The notes: a model not told the origin generated them from the letters alone. DNA of 64,000 nt from Nitrosomonas sp. Nm166 (GCF_900112825.1 NZ_FONE01000003.1:57166-121165), one strand, 5' to 3'. Shown: positions 9,710 through 18,615, numbered from the stretch's first letter. Numbers and translations are program-made.

Positions 9710-9922
9710 ATGAAGGTAGACATTCATCCAGAATACCAAGAGATAACCGTTACTTGTAGTTGCGGTAATGTTTTTAAGACACGTTCCACCATGAACAAGG
9801 CTTTGAATATTGAAGTATGTTCGCTTTGTCATCCCTTTTATACTGGTAAGCAGAAGATTGTAGATACAGCGGGTAGAGTCGAGAAATTCCGTCAGAAATA
9901 TAGCAAGCAGGCAGCTAAATAA
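9710..9922 (+). CDS. rpmE: 50S ribosomal protein L31 (zinc-binding form)
   Basis: A 70-residue L31 with the zinc-ligand pattern of the C+ form: two cysteines in TCSCGN and two in [10 protein letters not shown]. The start is placed at the ATG at 9710 ([10 protein letters not shown], typical of the family) with GAGG nine bases upstream. An upstream in-frame TTG would add five residues and is unlikely. It is a component of the large ribosomal subunit near the central protuberance. The presence of the zinc ligands suggests that a second, zinc-free paralogue may exist elsewhere. Confidence 0.95.
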   Translation: MKVDIHPEYQEITVTCSCGNVFKTRSTMNKALNIEVCSLCHPFYTGKQKIVDTAGRVEKFRQKYSKQAAK

Positions 9923-10012
9923 ATATTTGCAACAAAAGCTAGCTGGCTTCAGTTATAAGTAATGCTGCTTGGATAAGTTTTAATCGACCAGCATAGATAA
10001 ACAAAAATTTGA

Positions 10013-10040
10013 TTATTCTGGTTGGCTTTAACCAGAATAA
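10013..10040 (-). terminator. Rho-independent terminator of the cupin gene
   Basis: A perfect 11-bp stem (TTATTCTGGTT with AACCAGAATAA) has a six-base loop. Read on the minus strand it is followed by TCAAATTTTTGT. It starts four bases after the stop codon of the minus-strand cupin gene and also sits downstream of rpmE, so it may serve both convergent genes. Confidence 0.7.
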
Positions 10041-10043
10041 GGT

Positions 10044-10361
10044 TCAATAATGTACAGCAAGCCAGATTGTTTCGTTATCTGGATCTGTCCATGCAACTTT
10101 ATGTTTTTTGTGAGCGGGGATATTGATGAAATCTCCCTCATTAAGCTGTATTGATGGTTGGTCTTCAAAAGATAATACAGCTTTCCCTTGTAGCACCATG
10201 ACCCATTCATTTTTTTCTTGGTCGTACCAGCCGGATTCCGGAGATTTTTGGCCTTTTGAAATAATCCTTTCTATAACGATCATATCGTGCTTGACCAGAG
10301 GCTCAAATAACTCTTTTTCTGGGTTATGAGGAATATTTAAGAAAATATTTTGTGCTTTCAT
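10044..10361 (-). CDS. Small cupin-domain protein
   Basis: A 105-residue single-domain cupin. The first cupin motif is in the GWYDQEKNEWVMVLQGKA region and the second in the GDFINIPAHKKHKV region (residues ~76-90), which supplies the usual metal-binding histidine. The first motif lacks the classical HxH pair. No substrate can be named; small cupins of this kind act as sugar or small-molecule binders or isomerases. It is transcribed opposite to rpmE, alone, and ends at a strong hairpin. Confidence 0.75.
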   Translation of the reverse strand: MKAQNIFLNIPHNPEKELFEPLVKHDMIVIERIISKGQKSPESGWYDQEKNEWVMVLQGKAVLSFEDQPSIQLNEGDFINIPAHKKHKVAWTDPDNETIWLAVHY

Positions 10362-10490
10362 ATAATGTTGGCAAGATTGACTGCATATTTTCAGTGCATT
10401 GTAGATTAATTTTTTTCTAAAAGAAAAAGTGGGTTGTAAAAATCGATAAAGTAGTACTCCGCCTCTGTAACAATAGAACGAGAGAAAAAC

Positions 10491-11306
10491 ATGATACAGC
10501 GAATCGCATTGGTTACTGGTGCATCAAGTGGTATTGGACGAGCTACTGCCGGGCTTCTGGCTAGGAATGGCTTTTATGTGTTTGCTATGGCGCGACGTAA
10601 GGAAAGATTGGAAGAGATACGCTCCGATCATATTGAACCCATCCCGCTGGATGTTACCGATGTAGAAGCTATCAAAGCAGCGATCAGTCACATTATAACG
10701 ACAAAAGGTCGCATTGATGTATTAGTGAATAATGCCGGTTTTGGCCAATTGGGTGCGGTTGAATGTGTGTCAATGGAAGCAGCTCATCATCAGCTTGAAG
10801 TGAATGTTTTTGGTTATGCCAGGTTTATGCAAGCAGTTCTTCCTTATATGCGCGAACAGCAGTCAGGATGTATTGTTAATATTTCTTCAGTTCTAGGTAA
10901 AATTGCGCTCCCTGGCTTTGGCTGGTATGCAGCATCCAAACATGCGGTGGAAGCTTTATCAGAAGCTTTGCGAGGGGAAGTTAAAGCTTTTGGAATTGAT
11001 GTGGTAATGATTGCTCCCGGTTTGATCAAAACAGAATTTGTTACCAAGGAATTGGAATTGCTTAAGAAGGTGAAACATCCGCCTGCTTACCAAAAAATCA
11101 TACTCGGGTTATATCGGCTTCTGGCTGGTGAGCCCCAAGCACCAGGTCCAGAAATAATTGCCAAAGCGGTTTTAGAAGCTGTCACTCAATCGATTCCTGC
11201 AGTACGACATGCATTGCCGTGGGATTCAAAGGCAGCTGTGATAGCCAGATGGTTATTGGGTGGTCGACTTTTTGCTTGGGCTACTCGTCAAAAGATGAGA
11301 ATTTAG
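10491..11306 (+). CDS. Short-chain dehydrogenase/reductase
   Basis: A 271-residue NAD(P)-dependent oxidoreductase of the classical SDR family. The nucleotide-binding motif TGASSGIGRA is at residues ~9-18, NNAG near residue 80, a catalytic serine in NISSVLG, and the YxxxK pair in YAASKHAVEAL. ARRKERL after the second strand suggests a preference for NADP(H), as arginines there bind the phosphate. The substrate is unknown. The start has GAGAAAAAC before it, a weak ribosome site. It precedes a 620-base gap and then the EPS locus, with which it has no evident link. Confidence 0.88.
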   Translation: MIQRIALVTGASSGIGRATAGLLARNGFYVFAMARRKERLEEIRSDHIEPIPLDVTDVEAIKAAISHIITTKGRIDVLVNNAGFGQLGAVECVSMEAAHHQLEVNVFGYARFMQAVLPYMREQQSGCIVNISSVLGKIALPGFGWYAASKHAVEALSEALRGEVKAFGIDVVMIAPGLIKTEFVTKELELLKKVKHPPAYQKIILGLYRLLAGEPQAPGPEIIAKAVLEAVTQSIPAVRHALPWDSKAAVIARWLLGGRLFAWATRQKMRI

Positions 11307-11928
11307 AAGTTTTTGATAGCAAAAAACTGGCTTAAGAATTGTCAATTCGTTATCTTAAATTGCTAAGGAAACACTGATTTATTCGGATACATCGATCAGA
11401 ATGCTGAAGACTGATAGAATCCGCTGACTGATTTTTCAGCATGCTTAGATCACTATGAAAAATACTACAGTACTCAACCACTATTTCAACATCCTGCGCA
11501 CTTAATGGCCTTGGATCATTTCAAATGATCGAACTTTCCTCCCGCATCAAATGCTGCATACGCTTTAATTCGCAATCCTTGGAAAAACAGTGACGTAGAT
11601 AAGCATCAATTTGATAAGCATTAATTTTCAAAAATATTTTTTAACTTTATTGAGAGAATTGAAGCGTATATTGTCTATTTATTTAATATTCCGATGAGGT
11701 ACGCAGAGCTTATAATTTATTTATTCTGCAGAGTAATCAGTATATGTATGATTATATTTCTATTTAATAAGTACTGTTCCAGATTATTAAAATTTTTATT
11801 TAATTGTCATACCGATTGCAAAATGATTATATGATTCTTACTGACTGTAGTATTGTAGTTAAGGCAGTGGAAGTAAGGGCGCATTACGAGTTACCTCATT
11901 ATATTTATAATTATAAAGGAAAAGACTG
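11307..11928. other. Long AT-rich intergenic gap before the EPS locus, with degenerate sequence
   Basis: No intact gene is visible. The motif GGAAACACTGATTTATT at 11367-11383 repeats the string found at base 8, suggesting debris of a mobile or repeated element. Around 11400-11446 an inverted pair (ATGCTGAA and TTCAGCAT) can be seen. On the minus strand, 11630-11520 can be read as a short open stretch with protein-like composition (LRIKAYAAFDAGGKFDHLK before a stop), which I cannot assign. The last 250 bases are very AT-rich and probably hold the promoter of the eps genes. Confidence 0.4.
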
Positions 11929-12888
11929 ATGGGATTAGCATATAAGTGGATAAAATTGATGGGGCTAGCGCTTATTTCTATTTTGGCTTTTTCTGCTTGT
12001 GATAATAAACCCAAAGAGAAAAAGCCTGGGCAAGCATTAGTTAGTATTAATGGCCAAGAAATTACTACGCTCCAACTTAATGATGAAATAAGGCGTGCTG
12101 GTGTTCGTGCTGATCAGTATGAAGAAGCCAGCAAAAAATTACTGGAGTCGCTGATTGCCCGCCAATTAATAGTCGATGAAGCGATACATAACAAACTTGA
12201 TCGAACTCCTGAGGTTATGCAGGCCCGTGAACGAGCTAATGCTCAAATTATTGCGCAAGCATACTTGCAAGGCATAGTAAATAAAGTGGCTAAACCATCG
12301 CAAGCCGAGATTGATGAGTATTTCCAAAAGCACCCGGAGTATTTTGCACAACGCAAGCAATTTGATTTAACGGTAGTGCGCATTGCTTCGAAGGACTTTA
12401 GCGAGGAGCTAAAAGCAATTATAGATAGCGCTAAGTCTCTTGATGAAGCCACAGCCTGGCTTGGTAAACATAATGTCCAATATTCCCGTAATCTGACATC
12501 GCGTAGTACTACTGATTTGCCTTCTGAAATGGTGGCCATGATGTTAGAAAAAGGTAAGAATCATATTTTTATCATCAATGAGCAAGAGAGTAGCCTCCTG
12601 ATTTCCATTAATGCTATTAAAAATAGTCCGATCACAGCAGCTGCAGCTGCACCACAAATTGAAAGATATTTGACTAATCAGAAGTACAAGCAAGCGACTG
12701 ATGCAGAAATTGACCGCTTGCGCTCAGCAGCAAAAATAGAATATCTTAACGTTAAAGCACCAGTATCAAACACGGAAAGATCAGCTACCCAATCAACAAT
12801 TATTATTCCTGATGTAACAGGTAACTTAAATTTACCTGAGTCAGTTTCAGAAGGTTCGATTGAACGTGGTATTATGGGTTTAAAATAA
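11929..12888 (+). CDS. epsD: EpsD-family peptidyl-prolyl cis-trans isomerase, lipoprotein
   Basis: A 319-residue lipoprotein: the lipobox LAFSAC puts the lipidated cysteine at residue 24. The body resembles the SurA/parvulin-like EpsD proteins that lead exosortase-associated exopolysaccharide loci, with VSINGQEITTLQLNDEIRRAG near the N-terminus and a helical ARERANAQIIAQAYLQ segment. It likely assists folding of the export machinery in the periplasm. It is the first gene of epsDEFG-xrtB-epsI. An AAAGGA ribosome site lies before the ATG. The identity rests on this gene order as well as on the sequence. Confidence 0.85.
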   Translation: MGLAYKWIKLMGLALISILAFSACDNKPKEKKPGQALVSINGQEITTLQLNDEIRRAGVRADQYEEASKKLLESLIARQLIVDEAIHNKLDRTPEVMQARERANAQIIAQAYLQGIVNKVAKPSQAEIDEYFQKHPEYFAQRKQFDLTVVRIASKDFSEELKAIIDSAKSLDEATAWLGKHNVQYSRNLTSRSTTDLPSEMVAMMLEKGKNHIFIINEQESSLLISINAIKNSPITAAAAAPQIERYLTNQKYKQATDAEIDRLRSAAKIEYLNVKAPVSNTERSATQSTIIIPDVTGNLNLPESVSEGSIERGIMGLK

Positions 12889-12962
12889 AAATGGATTTTA
12901 AGGTTTATTTCATCAAATTTATATGATGCAAATTTAATGGATTACGTAAATGGGTGTTTGTT

Positions 12963-13769
12963 ATGAATAAAACAAAGCTATTGTTGGCATTGATTTTTAT
13001 GCTCCTGTTAGTGGCTTGTATTAGCAGTGCAGTTGCTGCAAAACCTAAGGAAAATGTACTAGGACCCGGAGATACGCTAAAAATATTTGTCTATGGACAT
13101 CCTGATCTTACTACTGAAACGAAAGTAAGTGAAGCAGGGAATATAACATTTCCATTGTTGGGCGAAGTATCAGTGAGCGGATTAACTCCTTCTGCTGCTG
13201 AAAGAAAGATAGTCAATCTATTGGAAAGTCGCGACCTCATACGTAAACCCCAAGTAAATATTTTTGCTGCTTCACTGCAAAGCCAAATGGTATCTGTACT
13301 TGGTTATGTTCGTAATCAAGGGCGTTATCCCATCGAAGGCAAGCGTAGTTTAACTGATATTCTTGCTATGGCTGGAGGCATCATTCCAGAGGGAGGAGAA
13401 GTAATTACTTTGGTTCGCTCTGATGGAAGCAAGCCTATCAAGGAAGTGATTGACGTTCTGGAAATGATTCGTTCTAGTGATCTGAGTCGAAATTTGACTG
13501 TGCGAAGTGATGATCTTATTTATGTCGAACGAGCTCCACGGTTTTATATCTATGGTGAGGTACAACGTGCTGGAGCTTACAGACTTGAACGAAACATGAC
13601 AGTGATACAAGCATTGTCAGTAGGGGGGGGATTAACTCAGCGAGGCACTGAGCGTGGTTTGCGAATTCAGCGTCGCGATGCGGAAGGCAATTTACAAGTA
13701 TTAACTGTTAATTCCAGTGATTTGGTTCAGCCTGATGATGTGATATATATCAAGGAAAGCTTATTTTGA
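12963..13769 (+). CDS. epsE: Polysaccharide export protein EpsE (Wza-like)
   Basis: An outer-membrane polysaccharide export protein. After a signal sequence (LLLVAC could be a lipobox, or cleavage could follow AVAA), the polysaccharide-export domain begins at LGPGDTLKIFVYGHPDL and is followed by SLBB-type domains (VSVLGYVRNQGRYPI, then FYIYGEVQRAGAYRLE). Its size (268 residues) suits the short Wza/EpsE class that forms the periplasmic/outer-membrane channel. I chose the ATG at 12963; an in-frame GTG at 12954 would add three residues. It lies 74 bases after epsD and before the Wzz-like epsF. Confidence 0.88.
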   Translation: MNKTKLLLALIFMLLLVACISSAVAAKPKENVLGPGDTLKIFVYGHPDLTTETKVSEAGNITFPLLGEVSVSGLTPSAAERKIVNLLESRDLIRKPQVNIFAASLQSQMVSVLGYVRNQGRYPIEGKRSLTDILAMAGGIIPEGGEVITLVRSDGSKPIKEVIDVLEMIRSSDLSRNLTVRSDDLIYVERAPRFYIYGEVQRAGAYRLERNMTVIQALSVGGGLTQRGTERGLRIQRRDAEGNLQVLTVNSSDLVQPDDVIYIKESLF

Positions 13770-13842
13770 TATTTCCTAAAAAACCTGCGTTCTTTTTGCG
13801 AAGAAATACTGTCACTAAACCAAGTAAGATGAGATTTTAAAT

Positions 13843-15228
13843 ATGAATTATTCTCGATTTCTTCTGATCATACTGGCCCGTCGCAAGATTATTCTGCTTA
13901 CACTTATTGTGACCGTCTTGACTACGCTGATTGTAAGTTTGTTATTGCCGAAAAATTACAAATCAACTGCAACGTTAGTATTGACTCATAAAGGGCCCGA
14001 TCCAGTGACTGGAGTTATGCTGTCTGCACAACAGATTACAGGCCATATGGCTACTCAGTTAGATGTCATTAAGAGCTCCAAAACTGCATTAATGGTGATA
14101 GATCAACTCAAACTTGATCAGAGTGAAATTGTAAAACGGAATTATGAGGACAGCAGTACTAATATGGAATTACGTGACTGGTTGGCTGCTTTTCTTCTTA
14201 GAAATTTGAGTGTTGAAACCTCACGTGATAGCAGTGTGATCAGGATAAATTTTAAGAGTACAGATCCTGAATTTGCTTCAATCATTGCTAATGCCTTTGC
14301 AAATGCTTATCAGGAGATGAGTATTCGTCTCACAGTGGAGCCTTCGCAAAAGGCTGCCGCGTACTTTACCGATCAGTTAAACATGCTGCGTGAAAGACTG
14401 GAAACGGCACAGAAAAAATTGACATCGTACCAGCATGAAAAAGGAATTATTGATGCAGATTTTCGACTCGACGTTGAGACAAGACGATTAAATGATCTCT
14501 CTAGTCAATTGGTAGTTACTCAAGCAGAATTGATAGGAGCAGCATCAGAAAAAGGTAATAATTCTCGCGGTAATGAGACTCAAAGTATTGCTAGAAACGC
14601 AATGATTAGTAACCTTAAAATTAGTTTATCCCAAGCTGAATCCAAGTTTTCAGAAATTTCCCAGAAGCTGGGGCGCAATCACCCTAGCTACGCCGCAGCG
14701 AGAGCCGAGGTTGAAAAACTGCGGTCTGAACTTAATAGGCATATCAAAGCTACTACCAAAGATGCTATCAGCCAGGAAGCCGAGATTCGTGCGGCACTAG
14801 AAGAGCAAAAAGCTAAGGTGCTCTCTCTTAACCGTGCGAGAGATGAGCTTCACCTTCTGGTTAGGGAAGTTGAAGGCGCTCAGCAAGCCTATAACAATGC
14901 TATGCAGCGTTTAAATCAGACTACCCTTGAAGGTCAAGCTAATTTATCGAGTGTTTCTATCCTTGATACGGCAAAGACGCCAGATCAACCCGATAGCCCT
15001 AAGATATGGCTAAATATGGTTTTATCATTATTTTTGGGGACCTTGTTGGGGTTGGGGGTTGGTTTATTTGCGGAAATGATTGATCAGCGCGTGCGCTCAG
15101 CAGAAGACTTAGTTGATGTACTCCAGGCACCTGTTCTTGGTGTAATAAAGTGGGGAGCGCCGGAACAGAGGCGTTTGCCATTGCCTTGGCCGCGTTTGAT
15201 GAGAAGAATCAACCTAAGCCTAAAATAG
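13843..15228 (+). CDS. epsF: Chain-length determinant protein EpsF (Wzz/PCP family)
   Basis: A 461-residue inner-membrane co-polymerase. One membrane segment lies at residues ~13-35 and another near residues 383-405, with the proline-rich PDQPDSPKIWLN motif just before the second, as in Wzz proteins. The large periplasmic part contains long coiled-coil stretches (residues ~165-225 and ~300-345). It regulates polymer length and works with the kinase EpsG and the channel EpsE. Only nine bases separate it from epsG, so they are co-transcribed. Confidence 0.9.
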   Translation: MNYSRFLLIILARRKIILLTLIVTVLTTLIVSLLLPKNYKSTATLVLTHKGPDPVTGVMLSAQQITGHMATQLDVIKSSKTALMVIDQLKLDQSEIVKRNYEDSSTNMELRDWLAAFLLRNLSVETSRDSSVIRINFKSTDPEFASIIANAFANAYQEMSIRLTVEPSQKAAAYFTDQLNMLRERLETAQKKLTSYQHEKGIIDADFRLDVETRRLNDLSSQLVVTQAELIGAASEKGNNSRGNETQSIARNAMISNLKISLSQAESKFSEISQKLGRNHPSYAAARAEVEKLRSELNRHIKATTKDAISQEAEIRAALEEQKAKVLSLNRARDELHLLVREVEGAQQAYNNAMQRLNQTTLEGQANLSSVSILDTAKTPDQPDSPKIWLNMVLSLFLGTLLGLGVGLFAEMIDQRVRSAEDLVDVLQAPVLGVIKWGAPEQRRLPLPWPRLMRRINLSLK

Positions 15229-15237
15229 GAAAAGAAA

Positions 15238-16143
15238 ATGAATACCTCCGGCTCCTCAGAGACTAAGAGACTTAGCGATTCTGCCTCTATTAGCACGAAT
15301 ACCTCTGCTATTCGAAAGTTTAGTATAGGTCATATTCTCCTGGATATGGGGAAAATCACCCCAATTGAAGCAGAACGTATATTGCATTTGCAAAAAGAGA
15401 CTGGTCTGCGTTTCGGTGATGCTGCATTAAAATTGGGTTTAATCACAGAGGCAGATATTCAGTTAGTGCTGGCGCAGCAGTTTGATTATCCTTATTTATT
15501 ACCAGGACAGGGAAATCATCCGCCAGAGCTAGTGGTTGCTTATCAGCCATTCGGTACTCAAGTTGAAGTTTTTCGTGCGGTGCGCAGCCAATTGATGTTA
15601 CGTTGGTTTACTTCTGGGCATAAGGCATTGGCAGTTGTTAGTTATAACCCTGATGACGGAGTAAGCCTCTTTACGGCTAATCTCGCAGTAGTATTTTCAC
15701 AGCTTGGAGAAAGAACATTATTAATTGATGCGAATTTACGCTGTCCGCAACAACATGAAATTTTTAATCTAAAAAATAAGCATGGCTTATCTGATGTTCT
15801 TGCCGATCGAGCTAATATTTTTGAGGTAATTTCTAAGATAGAATCTTTTGTTGATTTATCTGTTTTACCAGCGGGAACTCTTCCACCCAACCCCCTAGAA
15901 CTTCTTAATCGTAATTCATTTGACGAACTGAATGATCAGCTTGCAGGCCAGTTTGATGTTATTCTTTACGATACCTTGGCTTTCTCAAGTGGAGTTGATG
16001 CATTAGCCATTGCTGCTCGTACAGATGGCGTATTAATAGTTGCACATAAGAACAATACTCGTTTGAGTGATATCAATGCTATGAATGAGCAACTGAAATA
16101 TAGCGGCAGTGAAGTGGTGGGCTCTGTTCTGATTGATTTTTGA
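15238..16143 (+). CDS. epsG: Chain-length determinant tyrosine kinase-like EpsG, with degenerate P-loop
   Basis: A 301-residue CpsD/CapB-type ATPase that partners EpsF. Residues ~29-82 contain two tandem GxxLxxxGxIxxxxxxxxLxxQ motifs (starting SIGHILLDMGKIT and RFGDAALKLGLIT). These look like the MshEN/GspE N-terminal fold, some members of which bind cyclic di-GMP. The ATPase domain follows. Where a Walker A lysine is expected (residues ~135-148) the sequence is YNPDDGVSLFTANLA, without G-K-S/T. The second motif reads LLIDANLRCP rather than IDADxR. No tyrosine cluster is seen at the C-terminus. The protein may therefore have weak or no kinase activity. A family-wide change in EpsG proteins is also possible. 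Confidence 0.85.
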   Translation: MNTSGSSETKRLSDSASISTNTSAIRKFSIGHILLDMGKITPIEAERILHLQKETGLRFGDAALKLGLITEADIQLVLAQQFDYPYLLPGQGNHPPELVVAYQPFGTQVEVFRAVRSQLMLRWFTSGHKALAVVSYNPDDGVSLFTANLAVVFSQLGERTLLIDANLRCPQQHEIFNLKNKHGLSDVLADRANIFEVISKIESFVDLSVLPAGTLPPNPLELLNRNSFDELNDQLAGQFDVILYDTLAFSSGVDALAIAARTDGVLIVAHKNNTRLSDINAMNEQLKYSGSEVVGSVLIDF

Positions 16144-16154
16144 AATAATTGGCC

Positions 16155-17042
16155 ATGCCTTTATTATCCAAACCATACATTTCAAGTTTAGTGATATCAG
16201 AATGGCCTGTTCTGCTGGGGTTACTTGCTTTATACATACCTACTTTCTATGATCTTTTTAATGGCTTATGGGCTACCGAAGAGCAGGCGCATGGGCCAAT
16301 CATTTTATTTCTTGCACTCTGGCTTATCTATCGGCAGTGGCCAGGAATGATAAAAAAAAGCGAAGGTAAACTCACTTCAGTTTGGGGATGGATATTCTTT
16401 TTTATAGCTCTTCTACTTTATATTATCGGTCGTTCTCAACAGATATTAGTGTTCGAAATCGGTTCTTTTATCATAGCACTTGTAGCAATATTACTTATTA
16501 AACGAGGTGGTAGTGCGCTGAAAGCTATGTGGTTCCCAATTTTTTTCTTATTGTTTATGATTCCGTTGCCTGGTCAATTAGTTAGCTTGCTAACGATGCC
16601 CATGAAGATGGCTGTTTCGTACGTAGCAGAACATATTTTATTTTGGGCGAACTATCCTATAGCACGGAACGGAGTTATTCTTCAAATTGGACAGTATCAG
16701 CTTCTTGTGGCAGATGCGTGTGCTGGGTTGCAGACATTGCTAACATTGGAAGCGCTCGGATTGTTTTATCTGAATTTGGTTCATCATACTTCAGTTTTCC
16801 GGAATGTGACACTGGCCATTCTTATAATACCGATTTCTTTTGCCGCCAACGTTATTCGTGTTATTGTGCTTACACTGATTACCTATCATTATGGTGATGC
16901 TGCTGGACAGGGTTTTTTACATGGATTTGCTGGAATGGTTTTATTCATCAGTGCACTAATATTAATTCTTGGCGTGGATACATTATTGCAATATTTTGCA
17001 AAAACACAACCGATAAATATTCCACAGCTTAATAATAATTAG
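16155..17042 (+). CDS. xrtB: Exosortase B
   Basis: An integral membrane protein of about 295 residues with roughly eight hydrophobic segments. The exosortase catalytic residues are visible: cysteine in VADACAGLQTL (about residue 189), arginine in AANVIRVIVL (about 235) and histidine in GFLHGFAGM (about 256). Exosortases cleave PEP-CTERM proteins in the membrane and attach them to an acceptor, possibly the polysaccharide. XrtB is the type coupled to epsDEFG loci. The ATG at 16155 is preferred to an in-frame TTG at 16149. It starts 11 bases after the epsG stop. No PEP-CTERM substrate is encoded in the window. Confidence 0.9.
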   Translation: MPLLSKPYISSLVISEWPVLLGLLALYIPTFYDLFNGLWATEEQAHGPIILFLALWLIYRQWPGMIKKSEGKLTSVWGWIFFFIALLLYIIGRSQQILVFEIGSFIIALVAILLIKRGGSALKAMWFPIFFLLFMIPLPGQLVSLLTMPMKMAVSYVAEHILFWANYPIARNGVILQIGQYQLLVADACAGLQTLLTLEALGLFYLNLVHHTSVFRNVTLAILIIPISFAANVIRVIVLTLITYHYGDAAGQGFLHGFAGMVLFISALILILGVDTLLQYFAKTQPINIPQLNNN

Positions 17043-17421
17043 TCTGTCTGGGCAGTTATATCAACAATCGCAAATATATCGCGATAAAAACACCCGGATG
17101 GATAAGTCTTCGGTCGTAATTGTGGTGCTTGATTTCACTGACCAAAGAAATTGCATTTGTGAAATTTTCTTAATGCTGCTATAACCTGATTGGAAATATA
17201 GTTATAGGCGAAGAAATATTTCTTGTCTAATTGTTATTTCTTCAATAGAAGAAGACTGAGATTGAGGAAGGCAGGATCAAGATGGGTTTGGGTAAGTTAC
17301 GCTATCTATTTTGTTATTGCCCTTACTGAAGTATCAGTTCTTCATAAGTATTCGTAGTTATGAATTTTTAATCAGTGATAAAGATAATACGGTATCGTTT
17401 TGAGTGACCAAGAGGAAGTCA
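17043..17421. other. Gap between xrtB and epsI
   Basis: About 380 bases of AT-rich DNA interrupt a gene pair that is usually adjacent. A 15-codon reading frame at 17282-17329 has a GAGGAAGG-like site upstream, but it is too short to call. No terminator or clear promoter was recognised. Confidence 0.3.
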
Positions 17422-18108
17422 ATGAGAAAGTCTTTAATTACCAGCATCACTATGGGTATATTGATGGTGTCATCTGGGGCTTTAACTATGGCTCTGACTC
17501 CAACTACAAGAATTGCTGATCAGCAGGAGAAAGTTAACCTTGAAATGATGATTCCTGAGAAGTTTGGGGACTGGCAAATTGATAAATCAATTGTGCCATT
17601 GCAAGTAGATGCCGAAACACAAGCTAAGCTAGACAAGATATATAATCAAACGTTGGCACGAACCTACGTTAATTCTCGGAATGAGCGGATTATGCTTTCT
17701 ATAGCATATGGGGGAGACCAAAGCGATAACTTGGCAGTGCATAAGCCTGAAGTATGTTATTACGCGCAAGGTTTTGAGATAATGAAAGCTTTATCTGACG
17801 AATTACTTACGCAATACGGGAAATTACCTATCAAACGCTTACTAGCGGTTAAAGGTAATCGTAACGAGCCTATAACTTACTGGGTAACGGTTGGTAGCAA
17901 AGCAGTTTTGCCGGGGCTTGATCAGAAATTGCAGCAACTGCGCTATGGTTTGACTGGGAATGTGCCTGATGGGGTATTAGTAAGAGTTTCTTCCATAGAT
18001 ACAGATAATGCTAATGCTTATCAATTACAAGCTATTTTTATTCAGGATTTATTGTCAGCTGTTGATGGCAAGGAACGTGTCAGATTAATAGGAATTTTTG
18101 AAGTATAA
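17422..18108 (+). CDS. epsI: EpsI family exosortase-associated protein
   Basis: A 228-residue protein that matches the EpsI family, which sits beside or is fused to exosortases and supports EPS assembly. It has an N-terminal hydrophobic signal/anchor (residues ~1-25), the MIPEKFGDWQID segment near the start of the mature domain, and the YGGDQSDNLAVHKPEVCYYAQGF region, whose H and C are typically conserved in EpsI. The molecular activity is not known. I chose the ATG at 17422, which has AGAGGAAG just upstream; an in-frame GTG at 17404 is the alternative. Confidence 0.85.
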   Translation: MRKSLITSITMGILMVSSGALTMALTPTTRIADQQEKVNLEMMIPEKFGDWQIDKSIVPLQVDAETQAKLDKIYNQTLARTYVNSRNERIMLSIAYGGDQSDNLAVHKPEVCYYAQGFEIMKALSDELLTQYGKLPIKRLLAVKGNRNEPITYWVTVGSKAVLPGLDQKLQQLRYGLTGNVPDGVLVRVSSIDTDNANAYQLQAIFIQDLLSAVDGKERVRLIGIFEV

Positions 18109-18181
18109 AATGCTCTTTTAGCAGCGTATGAAATCAAACAAGTTTAGTTAATTCGAATAACGGAATGCTTGATCTTATGGG

Positions 18182-18212
18182 TTTAATTCCCTGTTTTGCG
18201 GGGTTAATTTTT
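18182..18212 (+). terminator. Probable terminator downstream of epsI
   Basis: An imperfect hairpin (TTAATTCCC pairing with GGGGTTAA, one bulged T and one G-T pair) is followed by five T residues. It lies about 75 bases after epsI and would end the epsD-epsI transcript. Confidence 0.5.
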
Positions 18213-18357
18213 ACATCGTAAGATATAAGGTAGAGTCTACTATTCATAAACTCAAAATTACTTCAAAGTTATTGAATTAGCTAAGATGTATTTAATTATC
18301 TGAACAGTAACGGTGTGTATCGTAAAACTACCGATTAATAACTTGGAGGACCTGACA

Positions 18358-18414
18358 GTGAAGGGTTATGAAAATTTAAGAATTAGCTGTCGCGAGGAAT
18401 TAATTACTAAATAA
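18358..18414 (+). CDS. Possible 18-codon small ORF
   Basis: A GTG start is preceded by a perfect GGAGG Shine-Dalgarno sequence nine bases upstream. The frame (beginning MKGYENLRIS) ends at TAA. It is the first of three consecutive short frames in a 600-base region with no larger gene. The strong ribosome site is the only support; it may be a leader peptide, a small protein or chance. Confidence 0.25.
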   Translation: MKGYENLRISCREELITK

Positions 18415-18440
18415 TACGTAGTGACTTGGGGGGTGCAATT

Positions 18441-18512
18441 ATGGCTACAGAAATAGAATTACTTTCCGATAAATTTTATATTAGTCAAGTTGCGGTCGCG
18501 ATGGCTAGCTAG
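18441..18512 (+). CDS. Possible 23-residue small ORF
   Basis: An ATG start is preceded by GGGGGGTG six to thirteen bases upstream. The frame begins MATEIELLSDKF and ends at TAG shortly before the next small frame. I cannot assign it to a family. Its position between epsI and the polymerase gene, with a visible ribosome site, makes it worth recording. Confidence 0.25.
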   Translation: MATEIELLSDKFYISQVAVAMAS

Positions 18513-18516
18513 CACA

Positions 18517-18615
18517 ATGAATTCATTACTTAATTCAATAGATAGCGATGTAGCGCTTTCATATGCTGAGAATGACTCTGATTTTTTCTGTATGTTTGTA
18601 GTGTGTCAGGAATAA
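18517..18615 (+). CDS. Possible 32-residue small ORF
   Basis: A frame starting MNSLLNSIDSDVALS begins five bases after the previous small frame ends and closes at TAA. No strong ribosome site is seen, so expression would rely on coupling. It could be part of a decayed gene together with the frame before it. No family is recognised. Confidence 0.2.
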   Translation: MNSLLNSIDSDVALSYAENDSDFFCMFVVCQE

